Below are positions 61,426 through 64,000 of a DNA stretch of 64,000 nt, piece by piece. Every line of letters begins with the position of its first letter. The stretch's first letter is position 1. A program made the translations under genes and the position numbers. This DNA is from Lineus longissimus (taxonomy: Eukaryota > Nemertea > Pilidiophora > Heteronemertea > Lineidae): assembly GCF_910592395.1 (NCBI RefSeq), contig NC_088308.1:10863001-10927000 (forward strand). Reading direction: 5' to 3'. The notes below the pieces were generated by a model that was not told the origin of the DNA, ran no database searches, and saw nothing but the letters and a program-made list of their open reading frames with translations.

Positions 61426-64000
61426 GACGCAAGGGCCCAACGCGCCGCGTAGCGGCAAAAAAGCGAAGCTGGCGAAACATTTATAACGGGTCACCGTCAC
61501 TTATTATTGGACTTATAGCGCATTTACGGGGTTGCAACTATTCTGCTTTATAGTGTCACCAGGAAAGAAAAGCATGCGACCTAACGCCGATCTATTTGTA
61601 TAAAGTGATAATTTGAAGGTATATAGTAGGAAATATCAATAAAATAATCATTCCATGTCGTCTTTTGAGGGCATTTTTGATTGTAAAAAATATATGTGTA
61701 CGTCACCGTAGTCTCTGCAATGATAATTTTATCAGAGCAGTCTCGCGCAAGTAGAAGTTCTTTACCTATTAGTTCTTCACTTATTAGTCTCAATGTCTGG
61801 CGCAAAGCCAGATGTTTTCCATTACGATTTCACTACGATGTTTGACAAGAAGGAGCAGTGCGCGAGATATGCTAATTAGCAGACTTCCCTCGCTTGAGTT
61901 TCTGAAGAATGTTCCATATCGCGCTAAGCGCATCACTGCTGATTATGACAGGCGTGCAGCGGTAGGTATTTGCTCCCCAACTTCCACCCTAATACGGCAC
62001 AATAAGTTACCATTTGATGGGAATGGGACAATGCCCTCACTGTGTATGGAGTCATAGGGATAAGAAGACATTATTCATTAGTGTTGGTACAAGTGATTTT
62101 GCCCAAAAAGCATGTGCATTCAAAAAACAAAATATGCAAGGTATCACGTACATGACCATGACGACGTGCAGAAAGTGCACTGGCCAGTGCATACCCTATG
62201 GCTATGTACTAGTAAACATGGTAAACATGAACAACATCATTATTCATCGGCAGTTCATTTTACTCCGAGCTTTTCCTGAAACATATAGCCATGATGATTA
62301 GGCCTACCATGTACCATGACATGACCAATAACAGCACTAGATCATGTAGATGTCAACAAGTTCACATGAACCGTATAATCCCGCATGGCGCATGTGGGGC
62401 ATGCGTCTAAACCAAAGCCCCAAAATCACTTGTTTTGGTCTATTTCACTTGTGTTTCCCCCGTCTCCCAGTCCATAATACATTTACAGTTTACAATCCCC
62501 GATCATGGCCCAACAAAAGGTCATCGGTTGACTAAAGGAACACAACTGTTCAATGGATTTATAGTTGAATGCGATCAAACTACGTCTTTTCAATCGTGGA
62601 TTGTAAATTTAACCCCATGGGCCTAGGGAAGGCCCTATCAATACTTTCGACACAGTTATTATCTCCGCTGCCTCCACCATGTTACACACAGAGCTCACTG
62701 CTGATTCTAAAATGCGCCACCTAGTCAAAACAGGACATATGTTCTTCTAGGAATAGATCTCTTTCCAATATTTCGTCATTCCACTATCGTCATCACCTCA
62801 TCATACTTTCATTGACATTACAGGCACACATCCACAGAGCACTCTTCAAATCATCTACACAGTGGTTATCCAACTAGGATTATAAAGGTAATTTCTTAGC
62901 CCCGCACAGTGGGTTTCAGTCTTGATAAAGGGGCACTATTGCTAGCAGCTAGGTAGGCAAGATAAAGTTAGCCGAAGTAGCCGATAGGGGTCTCTCACCC
63001 CTCAAAGTCCGTCACAACTATTCAAGCTTGTACAAGGAATACATGCAGCGCTGACTCTCACAAGACCCAATGGGAATGTCGCACAGTCATCTGTCAAAAA
63101 CAAGACCTATGTTGTAGTATGATCTCTTGCCAATATTTAATAATTGCACTATCGTCATCACCTCATCATACTTCATTGACATTGCAGGCACACATTGACA
63201 TAGACCACTGTTGCAATGAACGACACAGTCGCTATCCAAGTAGCATTATAGAGGTAATTATCATTATCATACCTCATTAGCATGTGAACCAATCGCGTCG
63301 CGTCCTTTGCGATCACGGCAAAGCCTCATGGAATAATGTCTTTCACCGTTGAATAATTTTTCATATTCCATGCCTACAACTTCAATTTCTTCATATTCCA
63401 TGGCTAGAAGTTCAATACTAATATAATATCCAAGATAAAGTTACAAGAAGTAGTCAATAGGGGTCTCTCACCTCTCACTGTATGTCCACACTATTCACGC
63501 TTGTACGAGGAATACATTCAATGCTGAATCTAACAACACCCAGTGCCCTTACTCTGTATATTATAGTCACTGGAAGATGGCCCATTTCACTCCTTGCTTC
63601 TACTTCACCTATAGTCTCATTGCATACGCCTCAGTTCTATGATATCACATTCACTTTCAGCTGTCATGCAACGCAACAACTGTGCTATCTGCCATCGCAC
63701 ATCAACGAAGAAGTGCAGCCGCCCACATTCCACCTCACATCTGTCCGACCAGCTGCAATCTTCGAGGACGCCCCACTGTACCACGATTTCACTACGATGT
63801 TTGACAAGAAGGAGCAGTGCGCGAGATAGGCTAATGAGCAGACTTCCCTCGCTTGAGTTTCGGAAGAATGTTCCATATCGCGCTAAGCTGACGACTGCTG
63901 ACCATGACAGGCGTGCATTGGACTGGTACAGGTTGGAACTGAACATTGAATATGCTGGTGGTGACGCTTTCTGATGAGAAGTTGGTCGTGACTGATGCAG
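61426..64000. repeat. 2.6-kb dispersed repeat, copy 2 (runs off the window)
   Basis: This is in the same orientation and nearly the same sequence as 10912-13495, with the same hairpins and internal duplicates. It is cut by the window end at ACTGATGCAG. Its upstream flank differs from that of copy 1, so the left boundary at GACGCAAGGG is real. Confidence 0.85.

Overview
The window is eukaryotic, repeat-dominated DNA from an animal genome, most likely a marine invertebrate. Evidence for this is spliced exons with metazoan-type splice sites, a TRPM/SLOG-like exon, and a mix of DIRS, Ty3/gypsy, Tc1/mariner, pogo, PIF/Harbinger and Polinton-like elements. I cannot name the phylum. There are no bacterial features, CRISPR arrays, rRNA genes or convincing intact tRNA genes. 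Almost every long open frame is transposon-derived; host content is limited to a few exon-sized pieces.

Left part (1-29.7 kb): a Polinton/Ginger-like integrase remnant (1-660, minus) and a TRPM/SLOG-like exon (1120-1300, minus). Next come a decayed mariner-type element (1422-2467), a 236-bp satellite pair (3082-3554) and a pogo transposase remnant (4.3-4.9 kb). Three phase-compatible exons of an unrecognised gene lie at 5857-6804, followed by a second mariner-type element (8703-9600). A 2.6-kb repeat (10.9-13.5 kb) recurs almost unchanged at the right edge (61.4-64.0 kb), with a partial third copy at 14.2 kb. At 14985-15816 a fold-back element flanked by TTAA carries two divergent tRNA-like sequences. 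Between 18.4 and 22.6 kb a pogo remnant and a 646-bp tandem duplication contain a fold-back element with CCACCGCGGTGG palindromes and a TAAC target duplication. At 23.0-26.1 kb a Tc1 element sits at the exact centre of a large palindrome. A Harbinger remnant follows at 28.1-29.3 kb.

Central part (29.7-55.5 kb) is a nested set of insertions. A mariner-type element (29698-55470) was split by two inverted DIRS-like tyrosine-recombinase retrotransposons (29992-54801). The right-hand DIRS copy was then invaded by a large Ty3/gypsy-like element (36113-50667, minus). That element encodes a gag C-terminus, two separate retropepsin-like domains, RT, RNase H, a DD35E integrase with a chromodomain and a class-F-like membrane envelope protein. 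Downstream of env are at least two accessory frames: a small single-pass membrane protein and a decayed protein with RING-H2-like cysteine/histidine motifs and a Ser/Asp-rich tail. A nearly intact pogo element (37315-39525) is inserted between the accessory genes and the 3' LTR. The 5' LTR and 5' gag were lost in a deletion that also removed about 0.5 kb of DIRS.

Right part (55.5-64 kb): a small TIR element (56.26-56.68 kb), a 66-bp tandem repeat open on both strands (57.7-58.2 kb), an exon resembling a glycosidase-type beta-propeller (59.6-59.9 kb, minus), and the second copy of the 2.6-kb repeat.

The most novel-looking item is the retroelement at 36-51 kb: chromodomain, F-like envelope, doubled protease and a RING-like accessory gene in one genome. 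All functional calls are by motif reading; no database search was run.
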